DNA from: Microlunatus lacustris
GTDB taxonomy: Bacteria; Actinomycetota; Actinomycetes; Propionibacteriales; Propionibacteriaceae
Direction of reading: 5' to 3'
Length of the DNA stretch: 64,000 nt
Assembly (NCBI GenBank): GCA_039527025.1
Contig: BAAAJN010000005.1
Location: 124,001-188,000, forward strand
A model generated the notes under the pieces. The model saw nothing but the letters and a program-made list of their open reading frames with translations, had not been told where the DNA came from and made no database searches. Below, piece by piece: positions 7,493 through 15,311 of this stretch. The number at the start of each line of letters is the position of its first letter. Position 1 is the stretch's first letter. A program made the translations under genes and the position numbers.

Positions 7493-8728
7493 GTGAGCAC
7501 GGCCGACCCGGTCGTCGTGGTCGGGGCCGGGCTGGCCGGCCTGGCGTGCGCCCAGCGGCTCGCGGCGGCGGGTGTCGAGGTCGTGGTGCTGGAGGCCTCC
7601 GACGGGGTGGGCGGCCGGGTGCGCACCGACGTCGTCGACGGCTTCCGCTGCGACCGGGGCTTCCAGCTGGTCAACCCCGCCTACCCGGCGCTGCGGCGGG
7701 TGGTCGACCTGGCCGAGCTGGACCTGCGTCCCTTCCGCGCCGGCGTGGTCGCGGCCACCCGGGACGGGCACGCGGTGCTGGCCGACCCGCGGCGAGAGCC
7801 CGGGCTGACCGCGAAGACCCTCACCGCGCCGCTGGGGAGCCTGCTGGACAAGGTGCTCTTCGCCCGCTGGGCGGCCAGCTCGCTGCTGCCGGTGCGGTGG
7901 CTGATCAGCCGGGCGGACCGGACGCTGACGGAGTCCCTCGACCGGGCGCGGGTCACCGGGCCGCTCCGCACCGGCGTGGTGGAGCCATTCCTCGCCGGGG
8001 TGCTGGCCGAGCGGGACGGCTCGACGTCGGCCAACTTCGTCGCCCTCCTGCTCCGCTCCTTCGTCCTGGGCTCGCCCGCCGTGCCGGCGCTCGGGGTGGG
8101 CCGGTTGCCGGAGGCGATGGCGGCGCGGTTGCCGGCCGGTGTCGTCCGGCTGGGGGTCGCCGTCCGGGGCGTCGACGCGCACGGCGTGCGGACCGACGAG
8201 GGCAGCGTCCGCGCCCGAGCCGTGGTGGTGGCGACCGACCCGCCGACGGCCGAGGAGTTGACCGGCGTGCCCGCGCCGCGGATGAAGGCGCTGACCACCT
8301 TCTGGCACACCGCTCCGGAGCCGCCCACCGACGCCCGCCTGCTGCACCTGGACGCCGAGCGTCGAGGGCCGGTGCTGAACACTGCGGTGATGACCAACGT
8401 GGCTCCGCGCTACGCGCCGGACGGGCGCCCGCTGGTGGCCAGCACCGTGCTCGGGGCCGACGGGTCGGTCGCCGCCGAGCGGGCGGCCCGGGAGCACGCC
8501 GGGCTCATCTACGGCGTCGACGCCGCCCGCTGGGAGCTGGTGGCCACCTCGGTGGTCCCGGGTGCTCTCCCGGAGCAGCGGCCGCCGCTGGCGGTCCGCC
8601 GACCGGTCACGGCTCCGTCGGGGGTCCACCTGGCCGGTGACCACCGGGACACGGCCTCCATCCAGGGCGCCCTGGTCTCAGGTCGGCGGACGGCCACGGC
8701 CGTGCTGGCGAGCGTCCACGGCCGCTGA
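7493..8728 (+). CDS. FAD-dependent oxidoreductase of the amine oxidase / phytoene desaturase superfamily
   Basis: A 411-residue flavoprotein. The N-terminal FAD dinucleotide fold is clear: VVVVGAGLAGLACA with GAGLAG at 11-16, the acidic strand end VVVLEASDGVGGRVR, and a C-terminal FAD-contact segment VHLAGDHRDTASIQGAL shortly before the end. The family covers monoamine oxidases, protoporphyrinogen oxidase and carotenoid desaturases. The middle substrate domain gives no specific clue, so the substrate is unknown. The start is GTG at 7493, 22 nt after ndk, with GGGAGCGGGGAG as a possible ribosome binding site. The next operon begins with its own promoter. Confidence 0.85.
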   Translation: MSTADPVVVVGAGLAGLACAQRLAAAGVEVVVLEASDGVGGRVRTDVVDGFRCDRGFQLVNPAYPALRRVVDLAELDLRPFRAGVVAATRDGHAVLADPRREPGLTAKTLTAPLGSLLDKVLFARWAASSLLPVRWLISRADRTLTESLDRARVTGPLRTGVVEPFLAGVLAERDGSTSANFVALLLRSFVLGSPAVPALGVGRLPEAMAARLPAGVVRLGVAVRGVDAHGVRTDEGSVRARAVVVATDPPTAEELTGVPAPRMKALTTFWHTAPEPPTDARLLHLDAERRGPVLNTAVMTNVAPRYAPDGRPLVASTVLGADGSVAAERAAREHAGLIYGVDAARWELVATSVVPGALPEQRPPLAVRRPVTAPSGVHLAGDHRDTASIQGALVSGRRTATAVLASVHGR

Positions 8729-8756
8729 CCAGGAGGGGGACCTCACCCGGACCGGC

Positions 8757-8762
8757 TAGGAT
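8757..8762 (+). promoter_or_regulatory. Candidate -10 box of the mrp operon
   Basis: TAGGAT lies 40 nt upstream of the mrpA GTG. Unlike most promoters here it would give a short leader carrying a GGAAGG ribosome binding site at 8790-8795. No convincing -35 element is seen. Confidence 0.4.
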
Positions 8763-8802
8763 TCGACCCCCGACGCCCGCCCCCGACGACGGAAGGCCCT
8801 CC

Positions 8803-11787
8803 GTGACCCTCCTCATCGCCGTGCACTTCGTCGTGGGCGTGATCGCCCCGACGCTGCTCCGCCGGCTGCGCTGTCGGGCGTTCTTCGTGCTCGCGCTGGC
8901 CCCCCTCGCCGCCTTCGTCTGGACGGTGGCGCAGGGCCCGGCCGTGCTGGCCGGGGAGGTGCTGACCGAGGGTTTCCGCTGGATCCCGGCCCTGGGCATC
9001 GACGTCTCGTTCCGGCTGGGGCTGCTGCAGTGGGTGCTGATGCTGGTGGTCAGCGGGATCGGTGCGCTGGTGCTGTTCTACTGCCGCTGGTACTTCGGTG
9101 ACGAGACCCCGCCGGCTCGCACCGGCGCGGTGCTGGTCGCCTTCGCCGGCGCCATGATGGGGCTGGTCACCTCCGACGACCTGATCGCGCTCTACGTCTT
9201 CTGGGAGCTCACCACCGTCTTCTCCTACCTGCTGGTGGGGCACAACCCGGCCTTCGCGGCCAACCGGCGGGCGGCCCTCACCGCGCTCATCGTCACCACC
9301 TTCGGCGGCCTGTCCATGCTGGTGGGGGTCGTGCTGCTCGCCGTCCGCTACGACAGCTTCAGCCTGTCCCGGGTGCTCGAGGGCGCGGCCGCGTCGGGCG
9401 TGGACTCGCCGCTGGTCGTGGTGGCGGTCCTGCTGCTGCTGGTCGGCGCGCTCTCCAAGTCGGCCCTGGTGCCGTTCCACTTCTGGTTGCCGGGCGCGAT
9501 GGCCGCGCCCACCCCGGTCAGCGCCTACCTGCACGCCGCAGCCATGGTCAAGGCCGGCGTCTACCTGGTCGCCGTGCTGGCCCCGGTGTTCGCCGGCACG
9601 CCGGCCTGGCGGCCCGTCCTGCTCACCCTCGGGGCGGCCACCATGCTGCTCGGCGGCTGGCGCGCTCTGCGGCAGTACGACATCAAGGTGCTGCTGGCCT
9701 ACGGGACCGTCAGCCAGCTCGGCTTCCTCGTGGTGCTGATGGGCATCGGCACCCGGGCCGCCGCGCTGGGCGGGCTGGCCCTGCTGGTCTCCCACGCCCT
9801 GTTCAAGGCGACGTTGTTCCTCGTCGTCGGCATCGTCGACCACAGCGCCGGCACCCGCGACCTGCGCAAGCTCGCTGGCGTGGGCCGGGCCATGCCGGTG
9901 GTCGCGGTCGCCGCGGCCGTCGCCGGCGCCTCGATGGCCGCGGTCCCGCCGACCCTGGGGTTCGTGGCCAAGGAGGCCGGCTTCGAGGCCGTCACCTACC
10001 TGGTCGCCGACGGCGACGGCACCGGGTCCCCGGTGCTGCCCGCCGTCCTGCTGGCCGTCGCGCTGACCCTCGGCTCGGCGCTCACCACGGCCTACACGCT
10101 GCGCTTCTGGTGGGGCGCGTTCGCCACCTCGGCCAAGCAGGTCTACGTCGACCCCGAGGGCGCCGACGAGGACGTGCGCCCGCACCACCCGGTGCCCTGG
10201 GGCTTCGCCGCCGCGCCCGTGCTGCTGGCCGCGCTCAGCCTGGTCGGCGGCTTCACCGGGCACCGGATGACCGAGGCGTTCGGCGGCTACGTCGAGCAGT
10301 TCTCGGTCGGGGAGGAGAGCCACGGCATCGCGCTGTGGCACGGCTTCAGCGCCCCGCTGCTGATGTCGGTGCTGGCCCTGGGGGGCGGCGTGCTGCTGTT
10401 CTGGCAGCGGCACCTGATCGCCCGGGCGCAGTCGACCTTCCCCGCGGTGCTGGAGGCCGAGGAGGCCTACCAGAAGACCATGCGCGGGGTGGACCGGCTG
10501 GCCGTCGAGGTCACCGCGGTCACCCAGCGCGGCTCCCTGCCCCTCTACCTGGGGGCCATCCTCGTCGTGGTGATCGTCCTGCCGGGCGGCGCGCTGCTGG
10601 TGCTGGGGGACTGGCCCGACGGCGTCCGGGCGTTCGACACCCCGGCCCAGCTGCTGGTCGGCGCGATCATGGTCGTCGCGGCCTTCCTGACCGCCACCTC
10701 GCGCGGCCGGCTGCGGGCGGTGATGCTGGCCAGCGTCACCGGCTACGGGATGGCGGTGCTGTTCCTGCTGCACGGTGCCCCGGACCTCGCCCTCACCCAG
10801 ACCCTGGTGGAGACGGTCACCCTGGTCGTGTTCGCGCTGGTGCTCCGCAAGCTGCCGAAGTACTTCACCAGCCGTCCGCTGCAGGCCAGCCGGTGGTGGC
10901 GGCTGGTCGTCGCCGTCGCCGCCGGTGCGGTGGTGTCGCTGGTCGGGCTGGTGGCCGCCGGTGCGCGGACGGCGCTGCCGGTCTCGGCGGCCTTCCCCGA
11001 CGCGGCCTACACGTTCGGCTACGGCTACAACATCGTCAACATCACCCTGGTCGACATCCGGGCCTGGGACACCCTCGGCGAGATCGCCGTGCTGGTGGTG
11101 GCCGCGACCGGCGTGGCGAGCCTGATCTTCCTGCGCAGCCGCTACTCCGCGCTGCCCACCCGACCGGTCGTCACCGCCGACTCCGGGACCGCGGGCCGGA
11201 CGACCTGGCTGCGCGGCGGCGAGACGCTGTCACCGCTGCGCCGCTCCATCGTCTTCGAGGTGGTCACCCGGGTGCTGTTCCCGGTGATGATCGTGGTCTC
11301 GGTCTACCTGCTGATCGCCGGCCACAACGCCCCGGGCGGCGGCTTCGCCGGCGGCCTGGTCGCCGGCATGGCCCTGGTCATCCGCTACCTCGCCGCCGGC
11401 AGCCGTGAGCTCGACGAGGCCGCGCCGGTCGACGCCGGCCGCGTCCTGGGCGCCGGGCTGGTGCTGGCCGGGATCAGCGCGCTGGGCCCGCTGCCCTTCG
11501 GCGGCCGCATCCTGCAGTCCTACGACATCACCGTCGACTTCGGCCGGCTCGCCGAGGTGGTCACCCCGCTCGGCCCGCTGCAGCTGCTCGGCTCACCGCA
11601 CCTGGTCACCTCCGTGTTCTTCGACATCGGGGTCTACCTCGTCGTCATCGGGGTGATGCTGGATCTGGCGCGCAGCCTCGGATCCGGCATCGACCAGCAC
11701 GAGGCCGAGGACCGTGCCCCGGCCCCCGGGGGCGCCGGGGCGACGGGGCGACCCGCGCCCGCCCTCGCCAGTCAGGAAGGCCGATGA
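8803..11787 (+). CDS. mrpA: Na+/H+ antiporter subunit A, fused MrpA-MrpB
   Basis: A 994-residue polytopic membrane protein and the largest subunit of the Mrp cation/proton antiporter. The proton-conducting domain related to complex I NuoL covers about 120-420, with the conserved stretch LVPFHFWLPGAMAAPTPVSA near 220-240 and the lysine of HAAAMVKAGVYL after it. A DUF4040-type segment lies near 610-680. From about residue 805 (LSPLRRSIVFEVVTRVLFP) the protein continues into a complete MrpB domain with APGGGFAGGLVAGMALVIRY, so no separate mrpB exists. This A-B fusion is common in actinobacteria. The GTG start at 8803 has GGAAGG 7 nt upstream. The TGA overlaps mrpC by 4 nt. Confidence 0.95.
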   Translation: MTLLIAVHFVVGVIAPTLLRRLRCRAFFVLALAPLAAFVWTVAQGPAVLAGEVLTEGFRWIPALGIDVSFRLGLLQWVLMLVVSGIGALVLFYCRWYFGDETPPARTGAVLVAFAGAMMGLVTSDDLIALYVFWELTTVFSYLLVGHNPAFAANRRAALTALIVTTFGGLSMLVGVVLLAVRYDSFSLSRVLEGAAASGVDSPLVVVAVLLLLVGALSKSALVPFHFWLPGAMAAPTPVSAYLHAAAMVKAGVYLVAVLAPVFAGTPAWRPVLLTLGAATMLLGGWRALRQYDIKVLLAYGTVSQLGFLVVLMGIGTRAAALGGLALLVSHALFKATLFLVVGIVDHSAGTRDLRKLAGVGRAMPVVAVAAAVAGASMAAVPPTLGFVAKEAGFEAVTYLVADGDGTGSPVLPAVLLAVALTLGSALTTAYTLRFWWGAFATSAKQVYVDPEGADEDVRPHHPVPWGFAAAPVLLAALSLVGGFTGHRMTEAFGGYVEQFSVGEESHGIALWHGFSAPLLMSVLALGGGVLLFWQRHLIARAQSTFPAVLEAEEAYQKTMRGVDRLAVEVTAVTQRGSLPLYLGAILVVVIVLPGGALLVLGDWPDGVRAFDTPAQLLVGAIMVVAAFLTATSRGRLRAVMLASVTGYGMAVLFLLHGAPDLALTQTLVETVTLVVFALVLRKLPKYFTSRPLQASRWWRLVVAVAAGAVVSLVGLVAAGARTALPVSAAFPDAAYTFGYGYNIVNITLVDIRAWDTLGEIAVLVVAATGVASLIFLRSRYSALPTRPVVTADSGTAGRTTWLRGGETLSPLRRSIVFEVVTRVLFPVMIVVSVYLLIAGHNAPGGGFAGGLVAGMALVIRYLAAGSRELDEAAPVDAGRVLGAGLVLAGISALGPLPFGGRILQSYDITVDFGRLAEVVTPLGPLQLLGSPHLVTSVFFDIGVYLVVIGVMLDLARSLGSGIDQHEAEDRAPAPGGAGATGRPAPALASQEGR

Positions 11788-12389
11788 TGAGCCCGAACCT
11801 GACCCTCGTGGTGATCTCCGGCGTCCTGGTCGCCGCCGGCGTCTACCTGCTGCTCGAACGCTCGCTGACCCGCATCCTCGTCGGCGTGCTGCTGGCCTCG
11901 AACGGGGTCAACGTGATGTTCCTGGTGGCCAGCGGCGCAGCTGGCGGTGCCCCGATCATCGGCGTCACCGAGCCCGCGGAGATGAGCGACCCGCTGCCCC
12001 AGGCCCTGGTGCTCACCGCCATCGTCATCACCCTCGGCATCACGGCCTTCCTGCTGGCCCTGGCCTACCGCAGCTTCCAGATCAACGGCCACGACGAGGT
12101 CGCCGACGACGTCGAGGACCGCGCGATCCGCCGGCTCGCCGAGGCCGACCTCGCCTCGGACTCCTACGACGAGGACGTCGAGGGCCATCCTGACGAGGTC
12201 GGCCGGGGCACCGGCGACGAGGAGGGCGAGCGGGTCTCCGTGCCCGATCCGGAGACCGACGACGCCGCCGAGGTGGGTCACGGCGAGGACACGGAGGCGA
12301 ACCCCCCGGCCGAGCCGGATGCTGCCGCCGACCTCCCGGGCGCGCCGCAGCGACCAGACCCGCACCAGCCCGCAGGGGGGACCCGATGA
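11784..12389 (+). CDS. mrpC: Na+/H+ antiporter subunit C
   Basis: A 201-residue MrpC protein, the NuoK-like subunit. Three hydrophobic helices fill roughly the first 95 residues, including LTRILVGVLLASNGVNVMFLV, the conserved family segment, and the LPQALVLTAIVITLGITAFLLAL helix. The remaining ~105 residues form a hydrophilic tail rich in Asp and Glu that is not part of the family core and is probably cytoplasmic and disordered. The normal subunit is about 110-130 residues, so this is a lineage extension. ATG at 11784 overlaps the mrpA stop (two successive ATGs; either could be used), and its own stop overlaps mrpD. Confidence 0.93.
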   Translation: MMSPNLTLVVISGVLVAAGVYLLLERSLTRILVGVLLASNGVNVMFLVASGAAGGAPIIGVTEPAEMSDPLPQALVLTAIVITLGITAFLLALAYRSFQINGHDEVADDVEDRAIRRLAEADLASDSYDEDVEGHPDEVGRGTGDEEGERVSVPDPETDDAAEVGHGEDTEANPPAEPDAAADLPGAPQRPDPHQPAGGTR

Positions 12390-13957
12390 ACAACCTGGTG
12401 CCCCTGCCGGTGCTGCTGCCGATCCTCGGCGCGGGCCTGGCCCTGGCCCTCAACCGCCGCCCCCGCGCCCAACGGTTCGTCTCCACCGCCGTGATGGTGG
12501 CCGTCGTGGCGGTCTCCGGCACGCTGATGTACCTCACCGACCGCGTCGGCCCGATCGTGCTCTGGGTGGGTGACTGGCCCCAGCCGCTGGGCATCGCCCT
12601 GGTCGCGGACCGGCTGTCCGCGTTGATGCTCGTGGTCAGCTCGGTGGTCACGCTCATGGTGCTGCTGTTCTCCATGGGCGCCGACGAGGAGGAGCGCAAG
12701 CGCGAGACCCCGGTCTCGATCTTCCACCCGACGCTGCTGGTGCTCTCCGCCGGCGTCTCCAACGCCTTCCTGGCCGGCGACCTGTTCAACCTGTTCGTCG
12801 GCTTCGAGATGCTGCTGGTCGCCTCGTACGTGCTGCTGACCCTGGGCGGCACCGGCGAGCGGGTCCGGGCCGGCAGCACCTACGTCGTGGTGAGCCTGCT
12901 GTCCTCGCTGCTCTTCCTCACCGCCATCGCGGCCGTCTACGCCGCGACCGGCACCGTCAACCTCGCCCAGCTGGCGCTCCGGCTGCCCGATCTGCCCGAC
13001 GGCATCCAGCTGGTGCTCCAGCTGCTGCTGCTCACCGTCTTCGCCATCAAGGCCGCCGTCTTCCCGATGTCGGCCTGGCTGCCCGACTCCTACCCGACCG
13101 CGCCGGCGCCGGTGACCGCCGTCTTCGCCGGTCTGCTGACCAAGGTCGGCGTCTACGCGATCATCCGGACCCAGACCGTGCTGTTCCCCGACAACCCCCT
13201 GAGCGGTCTGCTGCTGTGGGCAGCCCTGGCCACCATGGTGGTCGGCATCCTGGGCGCCATCGCCCAGTCCGAGATCAAGCGGATGCTCTCCTTCACCCTG
13301 GTCAGCCACATCGGCTACATGGTGTTCGGGATCGGCCTGGCCAGCGTCTCGGGCTACGCCGGCGCGATCTTCTACACAGCGCACCACATCACCATCCAGA
13401 CCACGTTGTTCCTGGTCACCGGCCTGATCGAGACCCGGGGCGGCAGCACCTCGCTGAACCGTCTGGGCGGTCTGGCCGCGGCGTCGCCGGTGCTCGGCGT
13501 CCTGTTCTTCGTGCCGGCGATGAACCTGGCCGGGATCCCGCCGCTGTCCGGGTTCGTCGGCAAGGTCGGGCTGCTGGAGGCCGGGGTGCAGCAGGGCGGC
13601 TTCCTGCCCTACCTGCTGGTGGGCGGCTCGGTCGTCACCAGCCTGCTCACCCTCTACGCCATGGCCAAGGTCTGGAACCGGGCCTTCTGGCGCCCGCGCA
13701 GCGCGGAGCCCGACCCCCTCGAGCTGGTGGTCGGCGAGGAGGACAGCGGTGGCGCCGTGGCGCCCGGCACCACCAAGCAGGCGCAGCGGACGCGCCTGCC
13801 GCGGCCCATGGTCGCCGCAGCGATCGTGCTGGTGCTGCTCGGGGTCGGTCTCACCGCCGTCGCCGGTCCGCTCTACGGCTACGCGGAGCGGTCGGCCGGC
13901 GACATCGTCGAGGGTGTCGCCTACGTCCGCGCCGTGCTGCCCGAGGGGATCCGGTGA
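12386..13957 (+). CDS. mrpD: Na+/H+ antiporter subunit D
   Basis: A 523-residue membrane protein related to the NuoM/NuoN proton channels of complex I. About fourteen helices are visible. Typical stretches are FNLFVGFEMLLVASYVLL (with the key glutamate), FAIKAAVFPMSAWLPDSYPT (with the lysine and TPAP-like PTAPAPVTA), and the SEIKRMLSFTLVSHIGYMVFG helix pair. It works with MrpA to move protons against Na+ export, supporting pH and salt homeostasis. The ATG at 12386 sits in the mrpC stop (ATGA), and its own TGA overlaps the mrpE GTG, so translation is coupled along the operon. Confidence 0.95.
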   Translation: MNNLVPLPVLLPILGAGLALALNRRPRAQRFVSTAVMVAVVAVSGTLMYLTDRVGPIVLWVGDWPQPLGIALVADRLSALMLVVSSVVTLMVLLFSMGADEEERKRETPVSIFHPTLLVLSAGVSNAFLAGDLFNLFVGFEMLLVASYVLLTLGGTGERVRAGSTYVVVSLLSSLLFLTAIAAVYAATGTVNLAQLALRLPDLPDGIQLVLQLLLLTVFAIKAAVFPMSAWLPDSYPTAPAPVTAVFAGLLTKVGVYAIIRTQTVLFPDNPLSGLLLWAALATMVVGILGAIAQSEIKRMLSFTLVSHIGYMVFGIGLASVSGYAGAIFYTAHHITIQTTLFLVTGLIETRGGSTSLNRLGGLAAASPVLGVLFFVPAMNLAGIPPLSGFVGKVGLLEAGVQQGGFLPYLLVGGSVVTSLLTLYAMAKVWNRAFWRPRSAEPDPLELVVGEEDSGGAVAPGTTKQAQRTRLPRPMVAAAIVLVLLGVGLTAVAGPLYGYAERSAGDIVEGVAYVRAVLPEGIR

Positions 13958-14550
13958 GCGCCGAGCAGCCGGTCGCGGCCCGTCCGCTGGCCGAGCCCCG
14001 TCCGCGGCGCCGGGTCAACCGGACCGCCGTGGTCGTGCTGACCCTGGTCTGGGTGCTGCTGTGGGACCAGGTCTCGCTGTTCGTGGTCCTCACCGGGCTG
14101 CTGCTGGCCGTGCTGGTCGGCCTGGTCTTCCCGCTGCCGCCGATCGACCTGCACGGCCGCTTCCGGCCGGTCCAGGGGGTGCGGCTGGTCGCGCGGCTGC
14201 TGGCCGACGCCTTCCGGGCCAGTCTCGGCGTGGTCGCCCTGGCCTTCCGGTTCGGCACCGTGCCCCGCAGCTCGATCGTGCGCGTGCAGCTGCGCAGCCG
14301 GTCCGACCTCTACCTCACCCAGACCGCCGAGCTGGTCTCGCTGGTTCCCGGCACGATCGCCCTCGAGGTGCACCGGGCGACCAGCACCCTGTACCTGCAC
14401 GTGCTCGGGGCGGCCGACGACGACGCGGTCCAGGCGGTGCTCGACGCCGAGGCCCGCGTGCTGCGGACCTTCGGCTCGGCCGCTGAGATCGCGGCGCTGG
14501 ACGCGGGCGAGCCGCAGCCCGGTCCCGAGCACGAGGGAGAGAGGTCCTGA
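13954..14550 (+). CDS. mrpE: Na+/H+ antiporter subunit E
   Basis: A 198-residue MrpE subunit that starts with GTG inside the mrpD stop codon. After a basic N-terminus (PRPRRRVNRT) come two hydrophobic stretches, VVVLTLVWVLLWDQVSLFVVLTGLLLAVLVGLVFPLP and a weaker one near 90. The family core follows: VRVQLRSRSDLYLTQTAELVSLVPGTIALEV. The C-terminal domain is soluble and cytoplasmic. MrpE is needed for assembly or activity of the complex but does not itself form the ion path. Its stop overlaps mrpF by one base (TGATG). Confidence 0.92.
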   Translation: MSAEQPVAARPLAEPRPRRRVNRTAVVVLTLVWVLLWDQVSLFVVLTGLLLAVLVGLVFPLPPIDLHGRFRPVQGVRLVARLLADAFRASLGVVALAFRFGTVPRSSIVRVQLRSRSDLYLTQTAELVSLVPGTIALEVHRATSTLYLHVLGAADDDAVQAVLDAEARVLRTFGSAAEIAALDAGEPQPGPEHEGERS

Positions 14551-14903
14551 TGGTCGACATGGTGGTGATGGTCATGGCCATGGCCAGCGCCCTGATGCTC
14601 GCCGTGGCGGCCGTGCTGACGGTCGTCCGGATGTCGCGGGGTCCCAGCAGCCTCGACCGCGTGGTGGCCGCCGACGTGCTGATCGCCGTCGTGATCGCCG
14701 CGCTGGCCCTCGAGGCCATCCTCAACGACCACAGCACCACGCTGCCGGTGATGCTCGTGCTCTCCCTGCTGGGGTTCGCCGGCGCGGTGAGCATCGCCCG
14801 CTTCGTGGCCGACCGGGACAAGGCGACCCGCTGGGACGTCGAGAGCCAGCCCCCCACGGTCGCGGCCCGGTCGTCGCAGTCCGACGCGCGGGAGGACCCG
14901 TGA
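14550..14903 (+). CDS. mrpF: Na+/H+ antiporter subunit F
   Basis: A 117-residue membrane subunit with three helices. The family signature VVRMSRGPSSLDRVVAADVLIAVVIAALAL covers residues 24-53, followed by LPVMLVLSLLGFAGAVSIARFV. The last 30 residues are hydrophilic. Length is slightly above the usual 85-100. The ATG at 14550 shares a base with the mrpE TGA, and the stop overlaps mrpG by four bases, leaving no room for independent promoters. Confidence 0.92.
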   Translation: MVDMVVMVMAMASALMLAVAAVLTVVRMSRGPSSLDRVVAADVLIAVVIAALALEAILNDHSTTLPVMLVLSLLGFAGAVSIARFVADRDKATRWDVESQPPTVAARSSQSDAREDP

Positions 14904-15298
14904 CCGCCGTCCTCGACGTCCTGGGCGCCGCCTTCGTGCTGCTCGGCGCGTTCCTCTGCCTGGCTGCCGCCGTCGGCCTGGCCCGGTTCCCCGACGTGCT
15001 CAGCCGGATGCACGCGGCCACCAAGCCGCAGACCCTCGGGCTGATCCTGGTCGCCACCGGGGTCGAGCTGTCGCTGCGCAGCTGGGCCGCCTTCGGCACC
15101 GTGGTGCTGATCGCCGGTCTGCAGCTGACCACGGCCCCGGTCGCGGCCCACCTGGTCAGCCGGACCGTCTACCGCAGCAACCAGGTGCGCCGCGACCTGC
15201 TCCAGCGCGACGACCTGGCCGAGGACCTGGCGGAGGCCGGCTTCACCCTGGGGCCGGCACCCGAGGAGGGGAGCGAGGACCGCGTCGATGGCCGTTAG
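14900..15298 (+). CDS. mrpG: Na+/H+ antiporter subunit G
   Basis: A 132-residue membrane subunit with three helices and the MrpG signature AAVGLARFPDVLSRMHAATKPQTLGLILVATG. It is the last gene of the antiporter operon. The GTG at 14900 overlaps the mrpF stop. Its TAG stop at 15296-15298 is itself part of the -10 box TAGCCT proposed for the next gene. Order A(B)CDEFG matches the Mrp operon of other actinobacteria, and all subunits are present. Confidence 0.92.
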   Translation: MTAVLDVLGAAFVLLGAFLCLAAAVGLARFPDVLSRMHAATKPQTLGLILVATGVELSLRSWAAFGTVVLIAGLQLTTAPVAAHLVSRTVYRSNQVRRDLLQRDDLAEDLAEAGFTLGPAPEEGSEDRVDGR

Positions 15299-15301
15299 CC
15301 T
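15296..15301 (+). promoter_or_regulatory. -10 box upstream of the TIGR03960 radical SAM gene
   Basis: TAGCCT, overlapping the mrpG stop, ends 10 nt before the ATG at 15312. It supports that ATG over an in-frame ATG at 15288, which lies inside mrpG and upstream of this hexamer. Confidence 0.4.
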
Positions 15302-15311
15302 GGGTCGCACC

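Noticed and set aside
12278..13387. Long minus-strand open frame opposite the mrp genes
   Set aside because: It lies antisense to mrpD, is Gln/His/Gly-rich without any domain, and is a by-product of high GC; the plus-strand genes have clear families. Similar antisense frames elsewhere were dropped for the same reason.
15288..15311. Earlier ATG for the TIGR03960 protein
   Set aside because: It lies inside mrpG and upstream of a -10 box placed just before the ATG at 15312; the extra residues are not conserved-looking.
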